Shown here: piece after piece, positions 17,161-25,260 of the stretch
Layout of the letters: each line of letters begins with the position of its first letter
How positions within the stretch are numbered: the stretch's first letter is position 1
Assembly: GCF_003435815.1 (NCBI RefSeq)
Contig: NZ_QTUV01000002.1
Coordinates: 186,001-250,000 of the forward strand
Reading direction: 5' to 3'
Length of the DNA: 64,000 bases
DNA from: Dorea sp. AM10-31
GTDB lineage: Bacteria; Bacillota; Clostridia; Lachnospirales; Lachnospiraceae
The notes under the pieces: model-generated
The model's input: the letters and a program-made list of their open reading frames with translations, nothing else
What the model was told of the DNA's origin: nothing
The model's database searches: none
Made by a program: the position numbers and the translations under genes

Positions 17161-18466
17161 CTATATTCTCTCCTTGTTGCGATTTTGAATTTCGCGGAAT
17201 CTTTTTTATCTTCGACGGTCTTAAAACACCGATACTCCTGACTGCAGTGATCGTGCCTCTCGCACTGGCGTTTCCTGACCCTGTGTATATTTTAACATCA
17301 TTCTCCAGAATTTCTACCCCTTTTTTCTCCAAATCACGGCAATATTGTGAAAATGTATGGCTTAAAAGCTGCTGTTTTTCCTTTGTTGTATGATTTTTCT
17401 GACTTATTCTGTAAAAAACTGTTGTTTTCGTGCCATAAGAAACCGGCAGTTTGATGCGGTCAAAAAGGCAGAGTGGATGATTTGTGATATAAATTTCCTG
17501 TTTTTTCGTCTGTTCCGTCTGTTTTTCGGGGAAAATATCTCCGGTCTGAAACTGCCAGTCTGCAATCCTTATATAGTCTTCTTTCTTCTTTATTGTTCCA
17601 TAAACTTTTTTCGCATAACTGTTTGCTAAAACCTCTTTATATGGAATCTTTACTTCCGCTTTGATATCCGCATCTGCCCTGTGATACTGGTAATCGATCA
17701 CTGTCTGACTGTCGTCCTTTACCGGAACCTGACCGGACACAAGCACCTGTCCCTTTCTGACCTTCTTTCCTTTCCGGATTCTGGGAATACCTTCCCTTGG
17801 AACAATTTCTGTGATCACACCATCTGTATCTGCGACAAGATCATAAGGGGACACGGCTTTCTCTTTTCTATTTTCCGTCAGTTTCTTTGTTTTACTTCTG
17901 TATGCATCCATATTTTCCCGGACACGGATACAGAGCCGATTGCCGTCAATGCTCGCTGAAACCCATATGATATTTTTATAATTCCTTCTAAGATCTGCTG
18001 CAATTTTGTCGCAGTTTACTTTCGATTTCACCATTCCGGTATGTACCTTATTATTTTCCAGATAATGAAGAATCTGCTCTCTCGTATAGATCTGATTTCC
18101 CGACAGATCAATATCCCAGATAAAACGTGTCAGCATGACCAGTAATGCAAAACACAGTACACATCCAGCAAAAAATAATTTTCTCCTGTGGTAGCGGAGC
18201 AGAAAAAAAGGAAGACCAATACGCTTCACGATCGTGACTTTCGTACCGGTCTTTCGAAGAATCGTTTTTAGTTTTTTGAAATCGCATACGAACATATTTA
18301 CTTCATATGCGCCATTTACCACCTGCAGATTCCAGAGACGGATGTTCCTGTGACGACAGCCATTAATAAAACGCTCGGTTCCGGAGCCTGTAATACGGAT
18401 TCTTAAATATCCCCGGGTATATCTCCACAAACGGATCAGCATCTTTTCCGACACCTCCTTATTCAC
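17135..18466 (-). CDS. yqfD: Sporulation protein YqfD
   Basis: A 443-residue protein with one membrane segment near residues 90-112 (KLFFAGCVLCFALLVMLTRF). It is preceded by a small domain holding ERFINGCRHRNIRLWN and followed by a long extracytoplasmic region containing GNQIYTREQILHYLENN and NIIWVSASIDGNRLCIRV. This is the YqfD family, made in the mother cell during sporulation in B. subtilis; its exact role is unknown. It overlaps yqfC by 8 bases, so the two are translationally coupled. Confidence 0.93.
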   Translation of the reverse strand: MNKEVSEKMLIRLWRYTRGYLRIRITGSGTERFINGCRHRNIRLWNLQVVNGAYEVNMFVCDFKKLKTILRKTGTKVTIVKRIGLPFFLLRYHRRKLFFAGCVLCFALLVMLTRFIWDIDLSGNQIYTREQILHYLENNKVHTGMVKSKVNCDKIAADLRRNYKNIIWVSASIDGNRLCIRVRENMDAYRSKTKKLTENRKEKAVSPYDLVADTDGVITEIVPREGIPRIRKGKKVRKGQVLVSGQVPVKDDSQTVIDYQYHRADADIKAEVKIPYKEVLANSYAKKVYGTIKKKEDYIRIADWQFQTGDIFPEKQTEQTKKQEIYITNHPLCLFDRIKLPVSYGTKTTVFYRISQKNHTTKEKQQLLSHTFSQYCRDLEKKGVEILENDVKIYTGSGNASARGTITAVRSIGVLRPSKIKKIPRNSKSQQGENIDGNDGNSH

Positions 18467-18713
18467 TGCAATGATATTCGATATCCCGGATCCATCCGGT
18501 CATTTTCATCTCATCATTCGTATAATAGGAGATCATCAGATGCTCTCCGGTAACTTTTAACTGACCGCCTTTTACCTGCACCCGGACAAGTTCGCCTGTA
18601 TATTCCAGAATCCCACGGTAGTTCTCCAGCGTAAGCTCCACATTACCGGTTACTGTCAGAACCGACAGCCCCGGAAGTACATCTTTCGGTATCTCTGCAA
18701 ACTCCATACACAC
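18459..18713 (-). CDS. yqfC: Sporulation protein YqfC (YabP/YqfC family)
   Basis: An 84-residue beta-rich protein with LPGLSVLTVTGNVELTLENYRGILEYTGELVRV and GEHLMISYYTNDEMKMTGWI, matching the YabP/YqfC family. The reading frame begins at a GTG (18713) with AGAAGG 6 bases upstream; an ATG two codons later (18707) is the alternative. It precedes yqfD as in other spore formers. A good sigma-E-like promoter lies about 30 bases upstream (18741-18769), agreeing with mother-cell expression of this operon in B. subtilis. Confidence 0.92.
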   Translation of the reverse strand: MCMEFAEIPKDVLPGLSVLTVTGNVELTLENYRGILEYTGELVRVQVKGGQLKVTGEHLMISYYTNDEMKMTGWIRDIEYHCSE

Positions 18714-18735
18714 CGACTGCCTTCTTATGGATGTT

Positions 18736-18769
18736 ATTGTAATCTATGCAGATCTTTATATCAATATGC
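18736..18769 (-). promoter_or_regulatory. Candidate sigma-E (or sigma-A) promoter of the yqfC operon
   Basis: On the minus strand GCATATT (18763-18769), a 14-base spacer and CATAGATT (18741-18748) match the Bacillus/Clostridium sigma-E consensus (GHATATT, 14, CATACAHT) with one difference. The same bases also contain TTGATA (18759-18764), 17-base spacer and TACAAT (18736-18741), a fair sigma-A promoter. The known control of yqfC orthologues favours sigma-E. Confidence 0.6.
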
Positions 18770-18789
18770 TCACATCCACGCAAAAAACT

Positions 18790-19488
18790 TTACTGATCGT
18801 TGGTTACATCCCCGTCTCCGCTCACCGGGATCGCTTCTCCAAGATACGTCGGTTTTGTCTTGCGCAATACCGATACAACGTCTTTATCTCTTGCCAGAAG
18901 TTCCCGCAGATCCCGGTACATCTGTCCTGCATAGCGCGTTTCCTTTGCCGGAACTCCGGTCACCTTCATTCCAAGCCCCTTGCCACTGTACAGTGCACGA
19001 TACAGATGATATTTCTGTGACACAACGATCATATTCTTTACCTGAAAAACCGCCTTTGCACGATACATACTCTCATAAGTGGAAAATCCGGCATGATCCA
19101 TAAAAATATCTGAAGACGGAATCCCTTTGTCTATGGCATAATCTTTCATAACCTGTACTTCGTCATAGTCTTTTCTACCATGATCGCCACTCATAATGAT
19201 CTTGGATGCTGCTCCTTCTTCATAAAGTCTGCATGCCGTCTCCAGACGGTCCCGTAACATAAGCGACGGTGAATTGTCCTTGTGTACGCCTGCTCCAAGT
19301 ACAAGGATACAGTCTGCTTTTGAAGATTTCACTTCAGATTCCTTTTTGATCAGACCTTTCGTGCTTCCGATCACCCATGCATTTCCAAGAAGTGCTGCAA
19401 GAATAACAAACAATCCGATACAGATCAGATTTCTGAAAATACGCAGTATCAATCTTTTTTTCTTTTGTCTTTTCATATACTTCCCCAT
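18790..19488 (-). CDS. SanA/YdcF-family membrane-anchored DUF218 protein
   Basis: A 232-residue protein with a lysine-rich start, one membrane segment (about 17-35) and an extracytoplasmic DUF218 domain. Visible motifs are DCILVLGAGVHKDNSPS, MLRDRLETACRLYEEG, MSGDHGRKDYDEVQVMKDYA and VSQKYHLYRALY. SanA of E. coli is linked to vancomycin exclusion, and DUF218 proteins act in envelope metabolism, but the substrate is unknown. It is not closely joined to its neighbours. Confidence 0.85.
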   Translation of the reverse strand: MGKYMKRQKKKRLILRIFRNLICIGLFVILAALLGNAWVIGSTKGLIKKESEVKSSKADCILVLGAGVHKDNSPSLMLRDRLETACRLYEEGAASKIIMSGDHGRKDYDEVQVMKDYAIDKGIPSSDIFMDHAGFSTYESMYRAKAVFQVKNMIVVSQKYHLYRALYSGKGLGMKVTGVPAKETRYAGQMYRDLRELLARDKDVVSVLRKTKPTYLGEAIPVSGDGDVTNDQ

Positions 19489-19570
19489 TTCTTTTTTACT
19501 TAACTACAATTCTTTGTCGCCATAGCATCTGAAGAAAACTGCCAATAGCAAATTTTGCATGTGCTGTATT

Positions 19571-20014
19571 TTAACGTTCCTTAATCATTTGATAATAATC
19601 AAGTCCTTCATATCCAAGCCTTTTGTATAACGCGATTGCTTTTTCATTGCACGGTGTTGCCTCCAGGCGGTATCTCTTAGCATCCGGGTATTCTTCTTCT
19701 ACCCATGCAAATACTTTTGTTCCATAACCTTTGCCTCTCGCTTCCGGTTTGAAGAAAAGTTCTTCTAAGAGAACTGTCTGTCCTCCCGCCTCGTTGCTCC
19801 AGGTAAGAGACATATTAAAATATCCGACAACGCCGGTTTCATCTTCCAGCATCAACATTCTCGCATACTGTCGGCTGCGCAGGCATTCCTTAAGTGTTGC
19901 CTCAAAATTCTCTTCCGGAACTGTGTGGTCACACGCCGGTCCTTCATAAAATTCCTTCTCCATCGCAAAAAGGACTTCTCTGTCTGTCTCTTTAACATCT
20001 CTGATTGTAAACAT
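19571..20014 (-). CDS. GNAT family N-acetyltransferase
   Basis: A 147-residue acetyltransferase. The acetyl-CoA motif is FFKPEARGKGYGTKVFAWVEEE, matching R/Q-x-x-G-x-G/A, and the C-terminal part has ATPCNEKAIALYKRLGYEGLDYYQMIKER. The substrate is unknown. The reading frame is open for 17 codons further upstream, but the ATG at 20014 has a strong CGGAGG site 6 bases away and gives the normal GNAT start MFTIRDVKETD. Confidence 0.9.
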   Translation of the reverse strand: MFTIRDVKETDREVLFAMEKEFYEGPACDHTVPEENFEATLKECLRSRQYARMLMLEDETGVVGYFNMSLTWSNEAGGQTVLLEELFFKPEARGKGYGTKVFAWVEEEYPDAKRYRLEATPCNEKAIALYKRLGYEGLDYYQMIKER

Positions 20015-20067
20015 AAAAACCTCCGATACTTTTCTTATTTCACATCTGTTATATACAGATTCCATAC

Positions 20068-20217
20068 GAATTGTTTCGCACTTCGTACTCCCACAATTCT
20101 ACCCAATATTCGCATATCGTGAAGCTTACGCTCCACTTTTATGCTCATATCGGGGCGGGGCATTAAGCCATAAAACTACTCATGTGCAAGCACATCGTAG
20201 TTTTAGGCTTTTGCCCC
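20068..20217. repeat. Intergenic element of three consecutive dyads
   Basis: Three stem-loops follow one another between the acetyltransferase gene and hicB. The first has arms GAATTGT/ACAATTC (20068-20074 and 20093-20099). The second is GTGAAGC/GCTCCAC (20119-20136), flanked by two copies of CATATCG at 20113 and 20146. The third is a near-perfect hairpin over 20157-20217, from GGGGC to GCCCC, with about 28 base pairs, three single-base bulges and a 2-base loop. It could be a MITE/REP-like repeat, a strong terminator, or a structured RNA; no coding frame fits it. Confidence 0.6.
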
Positions 20218-20269
20218 TGGCATCTAACATTATACATGAGTTTATTCCGCCTGTATAGTCTCTTAGACC

Positions 20270-20297
20270 TTGCATTCTGATTTCTGGATGCTATAAT
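20270..20297 (+). promoter_or_regulatory. Sigma-A promoter for hicB
   Basis: TTGCAT (20270-20275), 16-base spacer, TATAAT (20292-20297). The ATG of hicB is 42 bases downstream, with GGAGGA before it. Confidence 0.75.
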
Positions 20298-20339
20298 AGT
20301 ACAAGATATGCATTTACCGAATGAAGGAGGAACTATTTT

Positions 20340-20618
20340 ATGAAATTTATATATCCTGCCATCTTCCGTCAGACTGAAGAAGGCAGCTACAAAGGTTATT
20401 TCCCGGACCTGGAATATTGTTACGGAGAAGGGGAGACTCTGGATGACGCCATCGACAGTATCAACGATGCCGGAAAAGACTGGTTGACACTGGAATTATC
20501 CGAAGACGAACCACTCATCCCATATGTCAGTGATCTGGAAGATCTGACTTTGGAAGAAGGCGATATTGTCCGCAACATTTCCATGAACATCCGTTTTTAT
20601 GAAGGATGGGATGAATAA
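20340..20618 (+). CDS. HicB-like antitoxin family protein, without a visible HicA
   Basis: A 92-residue protein. It starts MKFIYPAIFRQTEEGSYKGYF, then DLEYCYGEGETLDDAIDSINDA, the HicB-like N-terminal fold (partial RNase H-like) found in HicB antitoxins. No C-terminal HTH or ribbon-helix-helix domain is evident. No HicA (a dsRBD-like toxin of about 60 residues with a conserved histidine) is encoded within several hundred bases on either side, so this is a solitary HicB and may regulate something other than a local toxin. Confidence 0.8.
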   Translation: MKFIYPAIFRQTEEGSYKGYFPDLEYCYGEGETLDDAIDSINDAGKDWLTLELSEDEPLIPYVSDLEDLTLEEGDIVRNISMNIRFYEGWDE

Positions 20619-20644
20619 AGAGATAACAGAAAGCATGTAAGATA

Positions 20645-20700
20645 AAAATCTCTGGAAATAAAGAGCGTGACTGCTCCTGTTTTCCCAGAGATTTTCTTTT
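20645..20700. terminator. Bidirectional terminator between hicB and the aminopeptidase gene
   Basis: Arms AAAATCTCTGG (20645-20655) and CCAGAGATTTT (20685-20695) enclose a second small stem (GAGC/GCTC). A T-rich run (TTTTCTTTT) follows on the plus strand and an A-run precedes it, so it can serve both the hicB transcript and the opposing aminopeptidase transcript. Confidence 0.75.
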
Positions 20701-20758
20701 ATTATTATTTCGTTCAGCGAACTCTTTCACACAATGTTTTGTAAATTTATTTCTGATT

Positions 20759-22078
20759 TTATTCTTTGAGAATGTAATTTCCATCCGCGTTTGCTTTTAT
20801 GTGCGTTTGATAAAATTCCTGTATGGCACGTATCATAGAATCCACATCTTTGACACCGGCTGTCTCATATGCGGAATGCATGCCAAGCTGTGGCAGCCCG
20901 ATATCAACTGTGTTCATGGACACCTGAGCCATAGCAAGATTACCAAGCGTACTGCCACCTGCTTCATCCGAACGGTTTGCGAAAAACTGTACCGGAACAC
21001 CTGCTTTTTCACAGATCATCTTAAATACCGCAATACTGACCGCATCACTTGTATATTTCTGACCGGCATGTGATTTCACAACAATTCCTTCGTTCATATA
21101 AGTACAGTTCGTCGTATCTGTTTTCTGCCTGTAATTCGGATGCACAGCATGTGCATTGTCGCAGCTTAACAGAAAGCTTCCTGCAAGTGCACGGTAAAAA
21201 TCTTCTTCGCTGTATCCCAGTGCTTGATTTGTGCGCCACAATACATCAAAAAGGAAGGTAGACTTGGCTCCTTGTTTCGTTCCGGAACCGACTTCTTCAT
21301 TATCAAAGCAGGCAAAGACATTGATATTTTTCTGATTACCGGCTGTCAGGAATGCTTTTGCAGAAGTAAATGCACACTCTAAATCATCCAGTCTCGGACA
21401 TCCAATAAATTCTTCTTCACTTCCCCAGCGTACCGCTTTCATACGGTTATATAAGAAAAGATCCATTCCATAAATATCCTCTGTTTCTACATCCAGTTCT
21501 TTTGCAATGATCGCTTTTATCTCGCCGGATTCTTTTACACTGCCGGACAGAACCGGAAGCATGTCGATCTGTTTGTTGTAGGATTTTCCATCGTTTACTT
21601 TGCGGTCCATATGAATGGCAAGACTTGGGATCATAAGCAGATCACGATTGATTTTCACTAATTTTGTTTCAATACTGTTTCCATCTTTTACCATAACACG
21701 GCCTGCCAACGAAAGCGGTCTGTCGAACCATGTAGAACAGATCATACCGCCGTATCCTTCTGTGTTGAGCACGGTATACTTTCCAGCGACATTTATCTCG
21801 ATATTTTCTTTTAATTTGAATGTCGGTGAATCGCTGTGGGATGCCGTCACATGAAAGCTGTATTCATCCAAAGCATTTCCTATTTTCAATGCAATAATGC
21901 TGGAATTATTTCTTGTGACATAGTATTTTCCGTCTGGTTCCAGATGCCATTTTTCAGCTTCCTTTAATTCCTGGAATCCATCTTTATCCAGCATGGTTTT
22001 CAAATTTTGTACCGCATGGAAAGCGGTCGGTGACTGCTCTATAAAATCCGTTAATTCAGTTATCCTGTTTATTTCCAT
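20759..22078 (-). CDS. M18 family aminopeptidase
   Basis: A 439-residue zinc aminopeptidase. Metal ligands are recognisable in VTASHSDSPTFKL (His and Asp near 83-87), CFDNEEVGSG (the catalytic Glu pair) and a C-terminal LGMHSAYETAGVKD histidine. GYGGMICSTWFDRPLSLAGRV is a family motif. M18 enzymes are cytoplasmic dodecamers trimming N-terminal residues of peptides. It is monocistronic, with a sigma-A promoter at 22114-22142 and a terminator after it. Confidence 0.95.
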   Translation of the reverse strand: MEINRITELTDFIEQSPTAFHAVQNLKTMLDKDGFQELKEAEKWHLEPDGKYYVTRNNSSIIALKIGNALDEYSFHVTASHSDSPTFKLKENIEINVAGKYTVLNTEGYGGMICSTWFDRPLSLAGRVMVKDGNSIETKLVKINRDLLMIPSLAIHMDRKVNDGKSYNKQIDMLPVLSGSVKESGEIKAIIAKELDVETEDIYGMDLFLYNRMKAVRWGSEEEFIGCPRLDDLECAFTSAKAFLTAGNQKNINVFACFDNEEVGSGTKQGAKSTFLFDVLWRTNQALGYSEEDFYRALAGSFLLSCDNAHAVHPNYRQKTDTTNCTYMNEGIVVKSHAGQKYTSDAVSIAVFKMICEKAGVPVQFFANRSDEAGGSTLGNLAMAQVSMNTVDIGLPQLGMHSAYETAGVKDVDSMIRAIQEFYQTHIKANADGNYILKE

Positions 22079-22113
22079 TTTATTATGCCCTCTCTAATTT
22101 TTATTATATACAC

Positions 22114-22142
22114 ATCATACAGCAGATCGCATTTTCTCACAA
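22114..22142 (-). promoter_or_regulatory. Sigma-A promoter for the M18 aminopeptidase gene
   Basis: On the minus strand TTGTGA (22137-22142), 17-base spacer, TATGAT (22114-22119), about 36 bases before the ATG at 22078. Confidence 0.65.
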
Positions 22143-22201
22143 GGACTATTCCCAGACGCAATATATGCTTTCCTTATCTGTAAATCATTTTTATGTTTCA
22201 C

Positions 22202-22262
22202 TTGACATCTCACTACTATGTGTTACAATATAGTCAATAGCTACTATGTATTGTAAGGTAGT
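22202..22262 (+). promoter_or_regulatory. padR promoter with two tandem operator-like repeats
   Basis: TTGACA (22202-22207), 16-base spacer and TACAAT (22224-22229) form a strong promoter. Two 22-base repeats, both starting CTACTATGT and ending TAGT, occupy 22213-22234 and 22241-22262, with centres 28 bases apart. Each is an imperfect dyad (CTAC...GTAG or ACTA...TAGT). The first covers the -10 box and the second lies just after the start site, the expected layout for PadR autorepression. Confidence 0.75.
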
Positions 22263-22298
22263 AAATAAAGAATTTGAAAAAAGGATGGTGATTACAAT

Positions 22299-22631
22299 AT
22301 GTATGACAAGTCACAGCTTATGCGCGGGACACTGGAAGGTTGTATTTTACAGATTCTGTATCGGGAAACCACTTACGGCTACCAGATTGTAACCAGCCTT
22401 ACAGAGTATGGTTTTGAGGATATTAAAGAAGGAACGATTTATCCACTTCTCGTCAGATTGGAGAAGAAGAATTATATTAGTTCAACTCTGCGTCCGTCTC
22501 CTCTTGGACCAAGGCGCAAATACTATTCCATTACCGACGAAGGACTTACCTATCTGCATGGATTTATAAACTGTTGGAATCAGGTGCAGAAATCAGTAAA
22601 TGAAATCTTAAATATGGAGGAATCATTATGA
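22299..22631 (+). CDS. PadR family transcriptional regulator
   Basis: A 110-residue winged-helix regulator. It begins MRGTLEGCILQILYRETTYGYQI and continues through EGTIYPLLVRLEKKNYISST and GPRRKYYSITDEGLTYL, the classic PadR wing. The C-terminal helix would form the dimer. PadR proteins repress promoters until a ligand, often a phenolic or drug-like molecule, binds. Its ATGA overlap with the downstream membrane protein gene shows the two are co-translated. Confidence 0.93.
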   Translation: MYDKSQLMRGTLEGCILQILYRETTYGYQIVTSLTEYGFEDIKEGTIYPLLVRLEKKNYISSTLRPSPLGPRRKYYSITDEGLTYLHGFINCWNQVQKSVNEILNMEESL

Positions 22632-23245
22632 AACTAACAAAGGAAAATGAAAAAATTATGAGAAAAGCAAAACGATATATCCGTACGTTCCCTCTTTCTA
22701 CTGAAGAGATTCGTCAGATTGAAGAGGACATTACTGGAATGGCATTAGAATCACAGGAACGAGGGGAAGATTTTATGGAGGTTATCGGAAAACCGATTCG
22801 GGAATTCTGTGAAGATCTTGTATATTCCATCGGCGGAATGCAGGCACTTGGCGGCAGAAAATTATTGCGAATCAGCGGAATCTATTTTCAGCTTTATGGA
22901 CTTCTCCCAATCTCAATGGGACTGGTGGCTGTATTTGGTGGTCTTTCTGCGACGGAAATTATTTATTATAATATATTTGCAGCTTATGCTTTCTTTATGG
23001 GATATTATGCCGAACATGGCTGTAATACACCAGAAAAGGGAAATAAAATCCTTGCACTTGGACTTATTTTCCTCATATTCATAGCCGGAAATGACATTTA
23101 TAATGCCATTATGAGTATTGACAGCCCGATTGAAACGGGTGATTGTATTATTTTCCTTTTCGGGTTGATATTAGATTATCCGATGACGCTTATCTATATC
23201 ATCGGAGCCAGACGTAACCGAGCACACTCTCCAAATGAAATTTAA
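22628..23245 (+). CDS. HAAS/DUF1700-like membrane protein paired with PadR
   Basis: A 205-residue protein. The first 75 residues are charged and helical (KRYIRTFPLSTEEIRQIEED, then EVIGKPIREFCEDLVYSIG), resembling the HAAS-type domain found next to PadR regulators. Four membrane segments follow (about 85-105, 109-127, 140-157 and 170-192). HAAS proteins are predicted partners of PadR-type regulators that sense or transmit membrane signals; no transport function is evident. It overlaps padR by 4 bases. Confidence 0.65.
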   Translation: MKLTKENEKIMRKAKRYIRTFPLSTEEIRQIEEDITGMALESQERGEDFMEVIGKPIREFCEDLVYSIGGMQALGGRKLLRISGIYFQLYGLLPISMGLVAVFGGLSATEIIYYNIFAAYAFFMGYYAEHGCNTPEKGNKILALGLIFLIFIAGNDIYNAIMSIDSPIETGDCIIFLFGLILDYPMTLIYIIGARRNRAHSPNEI

Positions 23246-23286
23246 TATACTGCAACGTATAATCTGCTAATGACAGATTATGCATC

Positions 23287-23332
23287 CGATTCAAAAAGGC
23301 GCCTAGATTGCTCTAAGCGCCTTTTTGAATCG
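23287..23332. terminator. Bidirectional terminator overlapping the end of the MATE gene
   Basis: Perfect 16-base arms (23287-23302 and 23317-23332, core AAAAAGGCGC/GCGCCTTTTT) with a 14-base loop and T-runs in both directions. The last nine codons and the stop of the convergent MATE gene, ending at 23303, lie inside the hairpin, so the coding sequence forms one arm. Confidence 0.85.
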
Positions 23333-24661
23333 AACAGAAAATAAAATTGCCGTAAATGTAACTGCGATCAAATCTGCGACCGGCTCTGCCATATAAACCG
23401 CTGTTGTCTGATCCGCGCGGAAGATCTGCGGAATAATATAGATAAGCGGAATCAGAAGCACGAACTTACGTACAACTGCAACGATAATGGATTCCACAGC
23501 TCTTCCAAGTGAATTAAACGCCATCTGGCAGGAAATCTGGATACCGAACAGGAACATCACTGCAAGATATACACGGAGCGCTTTTGCTGTAAATGCAACC
23601 AGTGCCGTATCTGTTGTGAAGATTCCGGCAAAAATCTGCGGGAAGAACATGACGCAGCCCCATAAAATAACTGCATAGATCATACTGATCTTTAATAGTA
23701 ATAAAAAGGCGGCTTTTACACGCTTTACATTTTTTGCGCCGTAATTGTAACTCATGATTGGCTGTGCCCCCTGGCCGAATCCCTGAAGCGGAAGCATTGC
23801 AAACTGCATGACGCTTGTAAGGATTGTCATAGCTCCAACTGCCATATCTCCGCCGTATTTCTGAAGCGAAAAATTGAAGCATACCGAAATAACGCTCTCA
23901 CTTGCCTGCATAATAAATGTTGCAGATCCAAGTGCAAGACACGGTAAAATTACTTTCGGTATCAGTTTCAGATTCTCTTTCCGGATACGGATAAATGTCT
24001 TCTTCCCACACAGAAAACTCACGACCCAGATGCAGGAAAGAGCCTGCGAAAGTATTGTAGCAAGCGCCGCTCCTCTCACTCCCATACCCAGTAAAAAGAT
24101 AAACACAGGATCCAGGATGATATTGGCAACTGCACCAATCAAAACGGAATACATTCCAGTCTTAGCAAATCCCTGTGTCGTAATAAATGCGTTCATACCA
24201 AGTGTCAGTTCTACAAACAGCGTTCCAAGTGCATAAAGATTCATATAGCTGTTCGCATAGGGAATTGTATTTTCACTGGCACCGAATGCAAGCAGAAGAT
24301 CCCGATTCCAGATAATCAAAACTGCTGTCAGTATCAGCGATACAAGAATCTGCATTGTAAAGCAGTTTCCTAAAATCTTCTCTGCCGATTCAGCATCTTT
24401 CTTTCCGAGATAAATGGATGCTCTCGGCGAGCCTCCATATCCGACCAGTGCTGCAAATGCAGACACGATCATAATCAGTGGCATGCAGACACCGACTCCT
24501 GTCAGTGCCGCCGCACCTACATGTGGGATATGCCCGATATAAATACGGTCCACAATATTGTACAGCATATTGATAATCTGAGCCGCTAGGGTTGGAAGCG
24601 CCAGTCTTAATAATAATTTTCCAATTGGTTCTGTTCCTAAAAATTCTTTATCTTCGTTCAT
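23303..24661 (-). CDS. MATE family efflux transporter
   Basis: A 452-residue protein with about 12 membrane segments in two related halves, starting EPIGKLLLRLALPTLAAQIINMLYNIVDRIYIGHI, the typical MATE N terminus (NorM/MepA-like subgroup). A second half begins around GGDMAVGAMTILTSVMQF. Members use a Na+ or H+ gradient to export cationic drugs and metabolites; the substrate is not predictable. It is convergent with the padR pair and shares a terminator with it. Confidence 0.93.
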   Translation of the reverse strand: MNEDKEFLGTEPIGKLLLRLALPTLAAQIINMLYNIVDRIYIGHIPHVGAAALTGVGVCMPLIMIVSAFAALVGYGGSPRASIYLGKKDAESAEKILGNCFTMQILVSLILTAVLIIWNRDLLLAFGASENTIPYANSYMNLYALGTLFVELTLGMNAFITTQGFAKTGMYSVLIGAVANIILDPVFIFLLGMGVRGAALATILSQALSCIWVVSFLCGKKTFIRIRKENLKLIPKVILPCLALGSATFIMQASESVISVCFNFSLQKYGGDMAVGAMTILTSVMQFAMLPLQGFGQGAQPIMSYNYGAKNVKRVKAAFLLLLKISMIYAVILWGCVMFFPQIFAGIFTTDTALVAFTAKALRVYLAVMFLFGIQISCQMAFNSLGRAVESIIVAVVRKFVLLIPLIYIIPQIFRADQTTAVYMAEPVADLIAVTFTAILFSVRFKKALRAI

Positions 24662-24763
24662 GTTCTAACCTTCTGTTCTATATAATCTATATAATGTTGA
24701 TGTTGCGATGTCTGCAGATAATTACGTACTATGCACTTTCACCACACCTTATCTGATATCATC

Positions 24764-25243
24764 TTATTTATGATACGGCTCTCCATTGATAATGCGATAA
24801 CTTCTGTAAATCTGCTCCAGCAAAATGACGCGCATAAGCTGATGCGGAAATGTCATTTTGGAAAAACTGAGTGCATAGTCGGAACGCCTTAACACTTCTC
24901 TTCCAAGTCCGATCGATCCGCCGATCACGAATACCAGGTGGCTTTTCCCCTGGATTCCAAGTGTCTCGATCCGGTCTGCCAGTTCCTCGGAAGTTAACAT
25001 CTTTCCGCTGATTTCCAGCGTGATGACATATGCGTCCTCTTTGATCAGCTTTAAAATCCGTTCGCCTTCTTTTTCGCGGATATTCTCTTCTACTATCTCA
25101 CTTGCACCATCCGGTGTCTTCTCATCAGCAACTTCCAGAATTTCCAGTTTGCAGTAACGGCTGAGCCGTTTGCTGTATTCTGCAATTGCATCTTTCAGAT
25201 ATTTTTCTTTTATTTTCCCTACGGTTATCACTGTTATTTTCAT
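24764..25243 (-). CDS. rlmH: 23S rRNA (pseudouridine-1915-N3) methyltransferase RlmH
   Basis: A 159-residue SPOUT methyltransferase that N3-methylates pseudouridine 1915 in helix 69 of 23S rRNA. It starts [20 protein letters not shown]. The knotted SAM site is [11 protein letters not shown], and it ends [20 protein letters not shown] and GEPYHK, all typical. It follows the HelD-like gene by 17 bases. Confidence 0.97.
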   Translation of the reverse strand: MKITVITVGKIKEKYLKDAIAEYSKRLSRYCKLEILEVADEKTPDGASEIVEENIREKEGERILKLIKEDAYVITLEISGKMLTSEELADRIETLGIQGKSHLVFVIGGSIGLGREVLRRSDYALSFSKMTFPHQLMRVILLEQIYRSYRIINGEPYHK

Positions 25244-25260
25244 AGATTTCTTATCTCTCC

